DNA of 64,000 nucleotides from Anticarsia gemmatalis (GCF_050436995.1 NC_134758.1:5642001-5706000), one strand, 5' to 3'; positions 23,364 through 34,964 are shown, counted from the stretch's first letter. Numbers and translations are program-made. The notes: generated from the letters alone by a model not told the origin.

Positions 23364-23653
23364 CATTAAAACAATTGAGGTTTGAGGCGCCCATAGCTAG
23401 AAGCGCTCTCCGGTCGGTAAACGATCTGTGGGTTAAGCAACCGTTGGCGTGGTCATTCCATAGATGGGTGACCGCATAGTGGTATTTGAGTTGGGCGTCT
23501 CCGTGCTTCGGAGGGCACGTAAAAAGTCGGTCCCGGCTGTTGTCTACTAAGATAATAGTCGTTAAGCTATGTCAAAGGCCTGCGGGCGGCTTGAACAACT
23601 TTGGCATTAGGTTGACCACTAACCATACGACAAACAAACAACATTAAAACAAT
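23364..23653 (+). mobile_element. 5S-rRNA-derived SINE with 12-bp target-site duplication
   Basis: The insert at 23376-23641 is flanked by CATTAAAACAAT at 23364-23375 and 23642-23653. Its 5' half contains GTTAAGCAACC (from 23432), GGCGTGGTCA and ATAGATGGGTGACCGC (to 23475), which align with the internal-promoter region of animal 5S rRNA (GTTAAGCAAC, TGGATGGGTGACCGC). It therefore resembles the SINE3 class, transcribed by RNA polymerase III from a 5S-type promoter. The 3' part ends GGTTGACCACTAACCATACG and a short CAAACAAACAA tail, a LINE-like tail common in Lepidoptera that presumably recruits LINE machinery. The perfect duplication and clear tail point to a fairly recent insertion. It is not a functional 5S gene. 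Confidence 0.85.
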
Positions 23654-24769
23654 GATAATTTGAATCAATCAAATAGTTTTCTTTTAATTCTCCCTAAAAC
23701 AGTTTTTTTTTATAATTCATCCAAATCTCATAGACTTCGATAGCGAGCAAACTAAGCGGAAAAGACTACAATATCAATAAATTAAAAATAACTCTAATCT
23801 GTAATTGACTCATTTGATATCGTTAAAACTGACATTAGTTTAATAAACTAAAGCTCAGTTTAGATACCCCACATATTTTGTGAACTAATGATATTTTTTT
23901 AAGTTATTTATTATTTATTTAAAATTAGGCGAGTTATTTCTTCCTATAATACCGGCGAACATTTTCCAAAATCTTCTCAGAGTTAGTATAAAAAAAGAAA
24001 TATAGACATAGTAGGTATACAAGGATTGACTTGTGTATTTATAAATAAAAAAAAAGCTATAATTTATTTTTTAAATTCTATTTATCAGGTAGATACACCA
24101 AAGCAATTCTGCAATAGGTTGAATCCAGAGTTGACAATAAAAAAACAAGAACTTAGTAATCAAGATCGTGTATTAACTACAAATAAATAAAGGAAAAAAG
24201 AAGACAGGTTTTCAACGCACCAAAATAAACAAACTGAAGTGAGCTTTATTTTATTCGCTAGAGTTTGACTGCTACCGCCATCTATTGATAGTTTACTACA
24301 AACTAACTCTTGGAAAAAATATAACGAAATAACTCGTAAAAAAACGTTTGTTTTAATTCATTCATTACTATTAAGATAAAAACCATGTATTTCGATGATA
24401 TTTCCATGTATTCAGACATAAGTAAAGTCATAACAATATAATAATCGCAATAAATTTTGTAGCAGATAGTTTTATAATTTCTGTTGGTATAAATACTCAG
24501 TGTAAATTGTAACTGTATTTTCAAATATTATTTAAAAAAATAAGGCCTCCAATATTGATAAAATATAGCTATATTTTGCTGTTCATTAAATATCTTATTA
24601 TATTGTTTTATTGCAAAGTATTTTCTCTCCTCATTTTGAAAGTAACGTCTCTCGCGACATCTATCTCAATACCTCAATCTAAGCACGAAATACACTTTGA
24701 TTAATATATAACAGAGCACTGAAATGTACCTTCAACATTTTACAACGAAAATTCTTAACAGCATTGAAA
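23654..24769. other. AT-rich non-coding DNA
   Basis: Apart from the CGCCATCTA motif at 24276-24290 nothing is recognised. Confidence 0.5.
24276..24290 (+). promoter_or_regulatory. CTCF-like CGCCATCTA motif, site 1
   Basis: CGCCATCTATTGATA, preceded by CTAC. Related to the sites at 25723 and 43700. It resembles the insect CTCF-type core (GCGCCATCTAGTGG). Alternatively all are remnants of one repeat. Confidence 0.3.
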
Positions 24770-25000
24770 GGGAAAAGGCTGAGCTCATTACAAGCATCGT
24801 CCTCAAGCGGCTTAGTCTCCCCTCAGAAGGAAAAGCTAGCACTTATTAATCCACTCGTTAAAGAGGCCACAAATCACACCCGCTCGTAGTGTGACAAACA
24901 CAAAAACCATTAAATTAAATTAATGTCTACCCACCACTTCCTCTTGCCAATAGTGGTCGTTAAGCTTTTCGTGAATTGCGCGTGTTTGGATTTTGTCTGT
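24770..25000. promoter_or_regulatory. Candidate cis-regulatory island
   Basis: A complex block with CTCAAGCGGCTTAGTCTCCC, CACCCGCTCGTAGTGTGAC and the homeodomain-type run CCATTAAATTAAATTAATG. No open frame. Confidence 0.25.
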
Positions 25001-25722
25001 GTGTATTATTGTTATTATGTACGTTATTGATTTTAAAAGGACTTAAGTCGAATTTTGAAAGAAAAATAAATATAATTTGCTAATGACATTGCTATTAAAT
25101 ACTTTTTTATTCTTGTACTCAGTGTGTATCAAAAGGTTTTATATTATAGTTACTTACTCTACGTTTGCTGAATACTTTATGGCTTATTATTAATGATACG
25201 TTTCTCAATCACAATTAACTTTGTAAGAGACTACAATAATATGTAAGTAATATTTTTAAATTGTAATAATACAAGGAAGTTAAAATTTTCATAAAGTAAT
25301 TCCAAAAAGCATATATCATTTTCCTTAAAACAACTCTTGCCTGTAACTTTTTAAGACCGATAAGATTGTAATAAGTGCTAAAACATTATCTAAAACTGTC
25401 TTTAACAAAGGTAGAAAAAATCCAATCTAATGTCAACATTGATTCAATTAAAACAGTTCAATCGAACTCATTATTTGGTATCCAAGTTCATTGTTATAAA
25501 AAAAGAACTTTGAAATCAATATGAAAAGTTTTAAATGGAAAAGTGCGCAGAATTCAACTTTGTTCATTAAAACTGAGGAGTTTCCAGCTACGGCAGAGGG
25601 AAAGAAAATAGCATTTTCTATAAATATCGGTATAATGAGAAAACTGTGTAAAGAGAGTAACAAAATTAAATAATTTCGTAAAAATCTGTTTTGAGCGCTC
25701 GAAGCGTTTGAAGAGCTTGGTG
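25001..25722. other. AT-rich non-coding DNA
   Basis: Nothing recognised; overlapping minus-strand frames at 25448-25751 carry no domain. Confidence 0.5.
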
Positions 25723-25740
25723 CGCCATCTAGCGGTGAAT
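25723..25740 (+). promoter_or_regulatory. CTCF-like CGCCATCTAGCGG motif, site 2
   Basis: CGCCATCTAGCGGTGAAT, preceded by GTG, the best match of the group to the insect CTCF-type core (GCGCCATCTAG). It shares CGCCATCTA..GGTGAAT with the site at 43700. Confidence 0.35.
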
Positions 25741-25968
25741 AGCGGATACAAATATAAGTTTGGAGGAAAACTATAACAGTTTGAGTCTGACTTTTATTTT
25801 TGGAAGACGTTGTTTTACAAAAATAGTGACATAATATTTTGGATCATAAATATAATTAAAAAATCATATGAGTTAATTAAAATAAAATGGTAAATTATTA
25901 CTTACTTAAAATAGTAAAATTTAATTGAACGTGTGTGTTATCATTTTAACTTAAAATTAACCTAACCT

Positions 25969-26039
25969 ATATCTTCATTATATTATTAGCAGTGGACGAT
26001 TCCCGGCTGAGATGATGATGATGATGATGATATCTTCAT
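25969..26039 (+). mobile_element. 51-bp LINE 3'-end stub with 10-bp target-site duplication
   Basis: ATATCTTCAT occurs at 25969-25978 and again at 26030-26039. Between them are 51 bp ending in AGCAGTGGACGATTCCCGGC, TGA and a (GATGAT)n tail, the recognisable 3' terminus of an abundant lepidopteran non-LTR retrotransposon. Reverse transcription evidently stopped after about 50 bases. The insertion is oriented plus. The exact duplication implies a young event; the trinucleotide tail takes the place of poly-A. Confidence 0.85.
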
Positions 26040-26689
26040 ACAATATGAATGAAAATTATAAGCTTTCATTTACCTGTTTTCTTTCTCTTCTAAATAAATA
26101 TAAGTCTTGTAATAGCTCAGTGTTTGTTTCATAGTCACGCCTTTCAAATGCAATAAAATCACATACCTACAGTACTTATTATGTCAATAGTCCATCGAAG
26201 TCTTAAAGACGAGGCACTCTATCGTAGCTTATCAAGTAGGGCGGGTAACGATAATGCGATGGCTTCTAATTAATTAGCCCATCCCACACATTAAACTGTT
26301 TACGACTTATCCATTCAACTCGCTGATAGTCTTAGATCGGAAAATTGTTAACGTTAAGCAAGTTTTACTTGACTACCTTTTCAGTGTGATTTCTTGAGAA
26401 ATTTATCTTGAATTAATAGTAATGAGAAAATTTATGTTTAACAAATAATTAGATAGACTTGAAATATTACTTTGTTCTAGTATATCTACCTTACTGAATA
26501 CGCATACATATACTAGTATGTAACGCAGTAGATACATGAAATATTTTATATTCTCCTAATAATATGAAATACATTGTTATCAATAAATGTAATGTCAATT
26601 CACGTTATTTCCGGAATTGAAATAGCTTAACATTCACGTCTAAATAATATCCCACATATTTAGAGAACACATCAAAAACATGAGATTTC
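26040..26689. other. AT-rich non-coding DNA
   Basis: Nothing recognised. Confidence 0.5.
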
Positions 26690-27240
26690 CTTCCCTGATA
26701 GCGTCTCCCGCCCTTTTGTTAGAGTCCCTTAAAAAGATTCCCTACACCTCTTTACTATGAAGACATATTGCGTTTCGCGTTTTTGAACTCGCGATTCCGA
26801 CGCGTATTTACGTATTCACACTCGCATTACTCCTAGTTGTATGTCGAGATGAGATGTGAGCGTGTGTGGGAATTGTGTGTGTTAGTGTCAGCTTAACGAT
26901 ACCAGCGTAACGCGACCCGCACCCCCTCCCCCGCCGCTATGCAAATGAGACGGTTGCGCGGATGACGTATGCAAACAAGGAGATCCAAATCCAATGGTGA
27001 TGTACGACGTAGGCTTTCACACACGTGTGTGCGTGTGTGTTGGTATGCCAGTCGCCTCTAGGCGCGCAATAGACGGGGGTGGGCAGCCCGAGAGGATGGG
27101 GTATAAAGGAAAACCATTTACATTTGAGCGATTCGTCCAATTTAAAATTCCTACAAGATAGCTTAGACACGGGTGCCATTCTTTTGAAGAGGCGATCATC
27201 ATGCAAAGGACATTCGGGGGCTCCTTATTCGAGTTCGAAA
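26690..27240. promoter_or_regulatory. Strong GC/CpG island, possible promoter
   Basis: The most G/C-rich part of the window: CGCGACCCGCACCCCCTCCC near 26912, then CCGCCGCT running into a perfect octamer ATGCAAAT (26939-26946), a CRE-like TGACGTATGCAAAC (about 26963-26976) and a palindromic CACACACGTGTGTG (27018-27031). TATAAAGG at 27102-27109 follows a G-rich stretch and would place a plus-strand start near 27130, but no arthropod initiator is obvious there. Open frames here are shadows of the base composition. It may be the promoter/first exon of a developmental gene or RNA, or an enhancer. Confidence 0.35.
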
Positions 27241-27420
27241 TAGAGTTTTAGTTTTAATGACATTTTATAACGAGACGATTTGTTTGAAGTGGCAAGTTTG
27301 AGATTACTTATTAACGAATCAATTTCGCGTTATTCGTCACGTATCGATAGAGTGACCTAGATGTATTTCGGGTCAAATATGTCACTGTTGGCGGAGGTAT
27401 CGTTATGAATATGAATCTAG
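27241..27420. other. Intermediate-composition spacer
   Basis: Less G/C-rich sequence linking the two island blocks. GGCGGAGGTATCG near 27390 could serve as a weak splice donor (GAG then GTATCG) for an upstream exon, but nothing confirms it. Confidence 0.2.
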
Positions 27421-27780
27421 GGTGTGGGAAATCAGTCGGGGAGCGTTCCATCAAAACGTCATAGGTCGCTCTCAGGACAAATTTGCCCGCTTGCCCACGT
27501 CCCGCGTTTTACGAGCCACGCCGACGAAGATTCAGCACCCAAGGGAGACATTCCGCCTCCAAAAACTTTACCCGTTACAAATTTGTTTTTTTTTTCTGCC
27601 TTATCTGCTCCCCGCGCTTTTGGCAAACCTAATTCCGTATTCAAAAATATTTCTGCAAGTATTGTGCTCGTACGGGAACGAACGTTTTATTGCCGGCCAT
27701 ATAACGTTTTAAAAGTTAGCCAGTTTTGCCACGCGGCCGCGTTTCGTCCGTTGTTGTATGTACTCGTGTAGTGTTCTTGT
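27421..27780. promoter_or_regulatory. Second GC/CpG island block
   Basis: CpG-rich sequence, including CACGTCCCGCGTTTTACG, CACGCGGCCGCGTTTCG and GCCGGCCATATAACGTTTTA. Two overlapping plus-strand frames (27422-27712 and 27424-27771) and a minus-strand frame cover it, but none resembles a known protein and their overlap on both strands argues that low stop density follows composition. Probably regulatory or 5'-UTR sequence, paired with the island at 26690. Confidence 0.3.
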
Positions 27781-27982
27781 CACTTTTTGTTCGTAATTAT
27801 TATTGTAGTTTGATAACTGCTTTTATAATGCTTTTATTGTGGCTTTATTACTATTGATGGCACTTCGGAATTATTATGTAAGTTTTTGCGTGCATAAACA
27901 AAAATACTTTTGATGTATGAGTTTGACACAGTAGTTATAAAAATAAAGCATTGTTTATGATTAAGCAAGTTAGTAGAATAGA
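27781..27982. other. AT-rich spacer
   Basis: Nothing recognised. Confidence 0.5.
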
Positions 27983-28045
27983 AAGTTAAAGAAATATATT
28001 TCACAGCTTACATGTTGTAAACTGTGAAATATATTTCTTTAACTT
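27983..28045. repeat. Perfect 24-bp hairpin with 15-nt loop
   Basis: The arms at 27983-28006 and 28022-28045 are exact reverse complements. The arm contains TTAAAGAAATATATTTCACA, and the loop is CTTACATGTTGTAAA. A transcript would form a 63-nt hairpin, short and unusually perfect for a microRNA precursor. It could instead be a foldback duplication. No known miRNA seed is recognised. Confidence 0.85.
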
Positions 28046-28369
28046 AATATATATGACAGAACTAATAATTTTATGTACTGCATACAATTTATAAGTTCCA
28101 TGAAATACAGTTTTTAAAAAAATAAATGAAAAATAATTATGACATCTAAACTCGAACTAATTGCTTAGGTTTTTGAGAACAAAATGATCATCCTTTCAAC
28201 AAAAACAAATCACTTAACCTAAAATTTTACCAATCATAATCGAATTTAACACCACAAATTTTCAGTACAGTCGACACGAAAAATTCCCGGCTTACCTAAC
28301 TCAATAAAAAGTATGACATAATCATAGAAAACACGAACAAAGACAATACGTTTCGTTGTTAGCGGCTTA
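28046..28369. other. AT-rich non-coding DNA
   Basis: Nothing recognised. Confidence 0.5.
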
Positions 28370-28620
28370 TTTTGCATTCATGGAATATTCTTAAGCATTG
28401 TTCAGTACATAGAGGCATAAAGCGGCATGTGGGGGCCACGGTGCCATCCAATTTACCATTCATATTTCGAAGCCAATCGGCGAGGTAATTTCAGAGGTCT
28501 ACGTCGATGTGCCGACGACGTATGCACTTATATACATATGACTGTACTTGGAAGGTATGGATTATTCGAAGCGTTTATTTATTTAAAAGAAAGGTGTTCT
28601 GGGTTTTACAAGGCGTGAGG
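28370..28620. promoter_or_regulatory. Weak candidate island
   Basis: A more complex block with GCGGCATGTGGGGGCCACGG and CGACGTATGCAC. A 63-codon plus frame (28427-28618) lacks any known domain. Possibly conserved non-coding DNA. Confidence 0.2.
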
Positions 28621-31600
28621 AGCAGAATTGAAATTAATATTTTTTTAAGTCTTGTTTTTCGTTTTCCCTAATTGTAAAGATCAACGTAGGTAAAATGTCT
28701 TAACAAAAGTAGGCTATAAGCTCTTGAAGTGTTTTTAATGATAATTATAAAAACTGCAAAGGTTTTTTATTTAAAGTAATTTTTTTTTTCTGCTCCATAT
28801 TTAGGATTATTTGGATATAACTTAATAAGGTGAAGGATGATATATAATTTTAGTAAAATATCTTTGATACAAAGCTATGTACTTAATCTAATTGCTACCA
28901 ACGTAATCATCAATCACTTTAACATCAATCAAAAAACATAATACAGAACGCCCTACAAAGCAAATCGAAATATTCTAATACCTAGAATTTAATCTAAAAA
29001 TCGTATCGACAAATATAAAAATGTGTCGCAAATCGCATGTCAAGAACCAAATGATATTTTCACATACATATACAGTTTCAATTTGATTCCCAGCAAACGG
29101 CAACATTCCATTTTTAAGTAGCAATCACGACATGTGATTCCAATTTTATAGATCTGACGATTCCGCGGGCTAAGAATATATTTGTAGGGTTGGTATTAAA
29201 AATTAAAGATTGTCTGCGCTACCGTCTAGACTTAGATCAACTTTTGAATACTAAGCGTTTCAAATACAACTGTCTTTTATAAGGAAGCTGTTTCAATTTC
29301 TAACGCACGTATGAACTTACTATATAAGGTCTGAGTGACTTCGCGTTCGTTCACACGGTAAAAGGTTTTTATGGATGTAAATGTATCGTTACTATATGTT
29401 TGTACATTTCTCAGTAATACAGGAATAATTTCTAATGAGGGATTCGTATAAAGGACCCCGTCCCACTCCTAAAATAAAATAATCCCAAAAGGTTTTTAAA
29501 ATAACAAAAGCTTTTCATTCATAGCCTTGAATAGAGCCTTCATTAAACAATAATTACGACGTTCGCAATACAGATCGAAAGAAAACAACATTGATCTCAA
29601 AGGTTAACATCATTAAAGGTTCGAAACCAACGTAACACGTACTTTGTACAGAAATTCTCCGTTTATTATCACAAAAAATACACATTTACGTGCGCCGAAC
29701 ACATTGGTCGAAGTGCTAAATGTGCACTAGCCTTACCCATACTTATCGCATTAAGATTGCGAACACACAATATTATTGTGAGATAAGCCCCAACATTTTG
29801 CTCAGAGAATTACCCAAACAGTTATTAGGCAGCGCAATTATAAATGTTTGCACGTCTATCTAAAACCTTTGCGACATTAAGATCATGCAAATTGGCCGTG
29901 TAATCGGTAAGTATCGATCAATTATAATAAGCAACACATTCGTAGGCCGGCTCTACAAGTCTTATCTAATGCATTACCACACAGTCTCTCAAAACATCGT
30001 AATCTATAAATAAATAAAATTGGTCTATCCGTTCGTTCCATTTACTATCTATTTTGCTGCATTTACTATCATTATCGAAACAAGGATTAGCGGTCTACCT
30101 ACTTCCTAATTTACTTAGAAATCTAATTCCAGATGATAGCTTACGAGTTATCTAAATGTCTACGAGAAGTATATTAATTAAACTGGTAGTATGGTGCAAT
30201 AAGAAGCACATGTCTTCAATAACAAGAGCCTAAAATTACAAATATTTGTATTCACATTTATAATTCTACCCAGACGAATTCACAGTTCAAAGCTAGTACT
30301 CATAATAAATTGATATCAGTAAGTACTAAAAGCTAAACGTGAAATGAGCAAGGAGAATGACCGAATCCGTTGCGTTTATTACACGGATGTTCGTAGATAT
30401 TATTCGGATATTCATAAATAACTAAAATTCATTGCAATTCTAACTGATATAAATTTAAATGGTTGTATATCTTGTTTTATAAAGGCATCGGTTTAAAGTA
30501 ACTGCATGAGTTTCGTGAGCACACAAATAAAAGCACAATAATGTCACAAAAAGTTTGTTAGTATTGGATATCTAATAGTAGGCCTCTAAAGTAAACTAAG
30601 TATGTAACTTATTTTTAATCTAAATGAACATTATGTATGTTTTAACCTTCTACGGCAAGCTCCTACTATTCCTAATGATTTAATTCTTGAAACCGATTTT
30701 CTAAGCAATATTATTTTCTATTATTTTAGACGTCCGGTTTAATTAATGTAAAACTAAGTTGTTAGAATATTTAAAACTGCACAAGATCCAATTTATATCT
30801 ATTTTATCATCATTTTAAGTATTAAAAAGTGAGCGATATGCAATTTAAACCTGCATGAGACTTTGCCCTAACATTGGTTATTGAAGCATGAATTTAATCT
30901 AGCTTAGCGTGTCCGTGTAAATCCTTAAGTAAAACCAGATCGAGAAACGTTGCTACAACTGTATTTACATAAGACACCAGTTTAAAACTATATATTATTA
31001 TTGATATCTTCTCGATCACTTCATTCTTAACACAATATAAGAATATTGAAGCTTAAATTACAAACAATACCTACGTACAAATTAATAATGATTGTCATTT
31101 TATAATTTCAAAGGTTTAATAAGTTTTACTGGACAACTATTAAACAGGTTAATTCTAATCAACATAAAAGCTAATGAAATATTTTATTTCGTTCATTTAC
31201 AGCACATAAACAGCAGATACTATTAATTTTAAGTAGAATTGCAGCTTACGGATTTACATAATCAATAAAACGGTCTAAGCGTCAACTCTACTTACAACCA
31301 AAGACCCGAGACGAACAATTTCTTTACACAGAAATTTGCTCGTGTTGAATTATCATTTGAATACAAGATCAATTTGCATTTACTAGTCGTTACGTCAACT
31401 ACTTGACGTAGCCCTACGATTTTATTACTAGGGACCGAGTTTGTTAGCTATGAAATACTATTCAATGGGTCGTTTTAGAAATTATTGTTTAAATAGTTTG
31501 TAATTTAAGCTTTCAACTGTATTGCCTTCACGGTTAGTTGGCTGTGGGAGGCAGAGGTGGACAACATTAGACCGTGATAGATTCGACTGCCTAAGTAAGT

Positions 31601-32760
31601 AAGCGGAAACTTTATGGCTTGTTGCATTCACTAATTGGTAACTTCTGTCTGCAGTGTAAAGTTATCGTTGGTCTGGTCAGTAAATTAAGAAAAACCGAAT
31701 TATTCCAATGATCGTCAAGTGTTGATGATGCTGATATTTCTTTTATAAAAAAATAACAGACATATTGAGAGTCAACACAAGGAAATTGCCTTGATAGGGA
31801 AATCATGACAGTTTAAGGAAGTTTGAAAATTTTAGAAAATTGGAAATATTGCCCTGATATCGTAGCGCGATTCTATTTTACACGGTACTTTGGTACCAAA
31901 TTGTTGATTGGGAATAGCGTCTTACAAATGATTGACAATGATTTGCAGCTATCCAACAGATGTCATAACAAATAAAAAAACCATTTTCAAATCATAACGC
32001 CAATTGGAAACGCCCTAAGAAATATGCATGCAAATCGAACGTCAAATTGTAATTTTCTCCATACGCAAACTGGCTCAAATAGGCATCTTTACGTAATAAT
32101 TTAAACAAAATCCATACACTTAGTCAATCGTTACGCTACCATGAAAGCCTATTACGCAAAATTGTCCGCAATTTCCTTGGTATCAGTTAAACGATTCGCA
32201 AATGCCGATTTCTCATACGTCATAATTCTTCGGCACACAATGAAATTGCGACTCACTGCTTAGTATAAATTTCCGCGTGTTTGTTCGGTTAAACAAGGCC
32301 GGAATATACGCGAACAAAATTAGCTAGTTTGATGCCAGTTTGTTTATAATGCAATTTGGACTTTTTGCTTGTAAATGCAATAAGTATGATGGATAGGCTA
32401 AGTAGGCTTTTAACCTTAACTTTTTATAGTAGTTGTTAGTTATAGTAACTTAGAATATAGAAACAATAATTAAATCTTTATCCTTCAGACTGTTTAAAAC
32501 ACAAAGTACTAATACAGGCTTGTACGAATGTTTCAACATAATAAGAAGGTTAATTAGAAAAAACAGAAAATTTATCTATTACTGCTCCACTGCTGGTTAA
32601 GAACCTCTAGGATAAGCAAAGGTTAAGAGACAGAATGAACTAAGGAGACCACCAAGCTGGCAAAATCTTTATTAGAGACTTTCCATTACTTGAAAGATTG
32701 TAACGTAGTCCTACAACTATTGAACATTGGCAAACACAAATATTGTATAAAAATCTGTAG
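28621..32760. other. Long AT-rich non-coding stretch
   Basis: Over 4 kb without a recognisable gene, RNA or repeat. Octamer strings (for example ATGCAAAT at 29885-29892) occur singly. A slightly complex patch at 31520-31600 and another at 32030-32300 hold no interpretable feature. Confidence 0.5.
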
Positions 32761-32838
32761 GTACCTGCGATTCTCTTCTACCATCGACTATAGACAATCG
32801 ACTTGTTATCGACATTTTTTTTATGAAAATCCAATTGG
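32761..32838 (+). mobile_element. MITE family 1, copy C (partial)
   Basis: GTACCTGCGATTCTCTTCTA, CCATCGACTATAGACAATCG, TTGTTATCGAC and TATGAAAATCC follow in the same order as in the full copy at 43902. Only the left end and part of the middle remain; the right inverted repeat is absent. Orientation as in copy B. Confidence 0.65.
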
Positions 32839-34621
32839 TGGCCTGTTACTGGTACGTTACGAGAGATGGTATACTAATTGTTAAAAATCTCTGCAATGTT
32901 TAACTCTCAAGCATTAACATTTTTGACGATGTGTTAAAGGTTTTGCCTAGATTTGTGCTAACTTAGAATTGTCTAACAACTGCGTAAGCAGATAAACAGG
33001 CCCATTAAATGATCATGAGATCCTATCAAGATTCTCGTAATCCATGTACAATCATCATCATTGGAATATAATTTGTTGTTTATGTTAAGTAAGAAGATAA
33101 GACATCGCATTATTCTATAATTCGGGTGTTGTGACCACAATTTGCCGTTAAAAACAAATAAGCAACTACGATTTGCAAAAAGAACCTATATTTTGAAGAC
33201 AAAATATACAGTGCCTTTTAGAAAACTGTGTTTTTTTCAGTTACACTTATAATATACTTATTTATTATTCTAATATCCCACATTTTTACAGTCTACTTGT
33301 ACTCAGGAAAGAATCACGTTTATTTTGAAGTAGATAGGTATTACTTCTGTAATATTTCCTTCGCTTATCATTTTATCACATTGATTTAGCAGAATCTGTA
33401 ATAATACTCAATTTTTCATTATTTTCACCCATGATTTACTTGTGCCTTTGCTGTGGCAAAAAATGTGTGCTTACTTTTTCGAGACAATATCTATCACCCT
33501 CCCAAAACTTCATTTTAACTGGTTTCGCCGTTTTGATATCATAGAAAGACGTTTATGCCATTGTTACTTGGTATGTATGTCTGCTTTAAATACTCGCTCT
33601 TTCAACAAACATAAAATTAAAGCAAAATGTATTCAAGTCATTACGTTCAGTACCGATCAAATTTATTTTTAAAAGTATAAGGAAAAGTCAATTTTCATGA
33701 AGGCTGAGCATTTAGTACTCATTTAGTAATACCACGACGGTTAATGTTACTTTCGTTTTATTGTTTTTTAAATAACAGACCTAGATACGAAGATTTACTG
33801 TCGTAAAAATGATTTATTACTGGAGACGATGAAAAACTAGGATTCTTTTGTATTGCAATTTGTTAACTGGAGCAGCATTTAGGATTAGTATATAATGCGG
33901 ACTTATCGCAGATATTTGAAATTGAGCAGTACTTAATAACATACCATAAATAAGAGAGGCTTGTGTAAGAATCCGATTTGTCCGCAATTAATTTGACCGG
34001 TAACAAAATCAGAAACAGTTGAAAATCAAAGAACGCAAATTGATCGTTGCTCATGAAAATATTGTATGAATATTAATGTATGAATCGCGTTACAACATGC
34101 GTTGTGATGCTAAGTAGTGTCTTCTGTACGAGGAACGAAACTTGAAGTCCAAAACTTGAAAACAAAGTATATTATGAAAATCGTATCATTTAACAAAATA
34201 GAAATCAACACACCCATTTTATTTTTCATTTCACCTTCGAAGCACCCTAAAAAACTCCAATCGTATCCATAAAATTAACGCAACCCCTTTATTTACTTTT
34301 CTACGATATAAACTGATTAACTGTTAGGACCGTGTCACACGATCCATGTCCGTAGCATACCTAATAGGGTACATTAAGTGGGAGACACGAAACTAAAGCC
34401 CCTACTATAAAAAAAGTCGAAAAACTAACGACACCATATCACGCATCGAAAAACTTGGCGGAATTAAAAGTTCACTGTAATAAACAATAAAAAATGCCGA
34501 ATGGGCCCTTTCTTCATTTGATACGAGTTCGTAATGATCCAACTATCGTATGAGAACTTTGGCAGTAGGTGAAACGTTTAAATAGGCACTGCAGACATTT
34601 ACTATACGGGAGGCGACATGC
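32839..34621. other. AT-rich non-coding DNA
   Basis: Nothing recognised; short frames at 33442-33672 and 33863-34054 carry no domain. Confidence 0.5.
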
Positions 34622-34964
34622 AGAGCTTCTTTTTTTTTTTTTATATCTTTATTTATTTAGAGGCTTGGGGTCACATACAAGACCATGTCAGCCCCATCGT
34701 AACCTAAGCTATAATCTAGTTACATCTATAAACTTACTCTAGCATTCTAAACATAGTAATGGCGGCATCTGACAATGGTTCCGACAATATGCTTTGAAAT
34801 ATACCTGTATTTTTTAGGTTAAAATCAAATTTTCGTAATAAAACTTGTCTCATAGCCTCCGTCCTGACGCATTCCACCAAAAAATGATAAATATCATCTA
34901 CAACGCCGCACTCGTCACAATTTGGATTCGATATTAGTCCCATAAGGTGTTTGAGAGCTTCTTT
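34622..34964 (-). mobile_element. 5'-truncated LINE with 11-bp target-site duplication
   Basis: AGAGCTTCTTT occurs at 34622-34632 and 34954-34964. The insert lies on the minus strand and ends, in plus-strand view, with a poly-T tract from about 34630 (the poly-A tail). Its first part, read on the minus strand, is the C-terminal end of a non-LTR retrotransposon ORF2 (next entry), followed by a short 3' UTR. Only about 320 bp survives, a typical 5'-truncated integration. The exact duplication indicates moderate youth. Confidence 0.85.
34734..34943 (-). pseudogene. LINE ORF2 C-terminal fragment (zinc-knuckle end)
   Basis: About 69 codons end at a TAG. The translation begins MGLISNPNCDECGVVDDIYH and continues FLVEC, giving the C-x2-C-x8-H-x4-C pattern that closes many Jockey/CR1/R1-type ORF2 proteins after the reverse transcriptase. 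The upstream reverse transcriptase and endonuclease domains are missing because of 5' truncation, so the fragment is inert. The ATG is internal to the original protein and is not a real start. Confidence 0.75.

Noticed and set aside
23376..23475. Functional 5S rRNA gene
   Set aside because: Only the internal-promoter region matches, the 5' and 3' stems of 5S are altered, and the block sits inside a SINE with a LINE-like tail and target-site duplication.
25998..26030. (GATGAT)n as a simple microsatellite
   Set aside because: It follows the LINE 3' motif and lies between exact target-site duplications, so it is the retrotransposon tail.
27422..27771. Two overlapping plus-strand frames (96 and 115 codons) and an antisense frame
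   Set aside because: No recognisable domain, overlapping on both strands, and located in a GC-rich island where stop codons are scarce; composition explains them.
27983..28045. Naming the 24-bp hairpin a microRNA
   Set aside because: No known seed, stem too short and too perfect, and no expression evidence.
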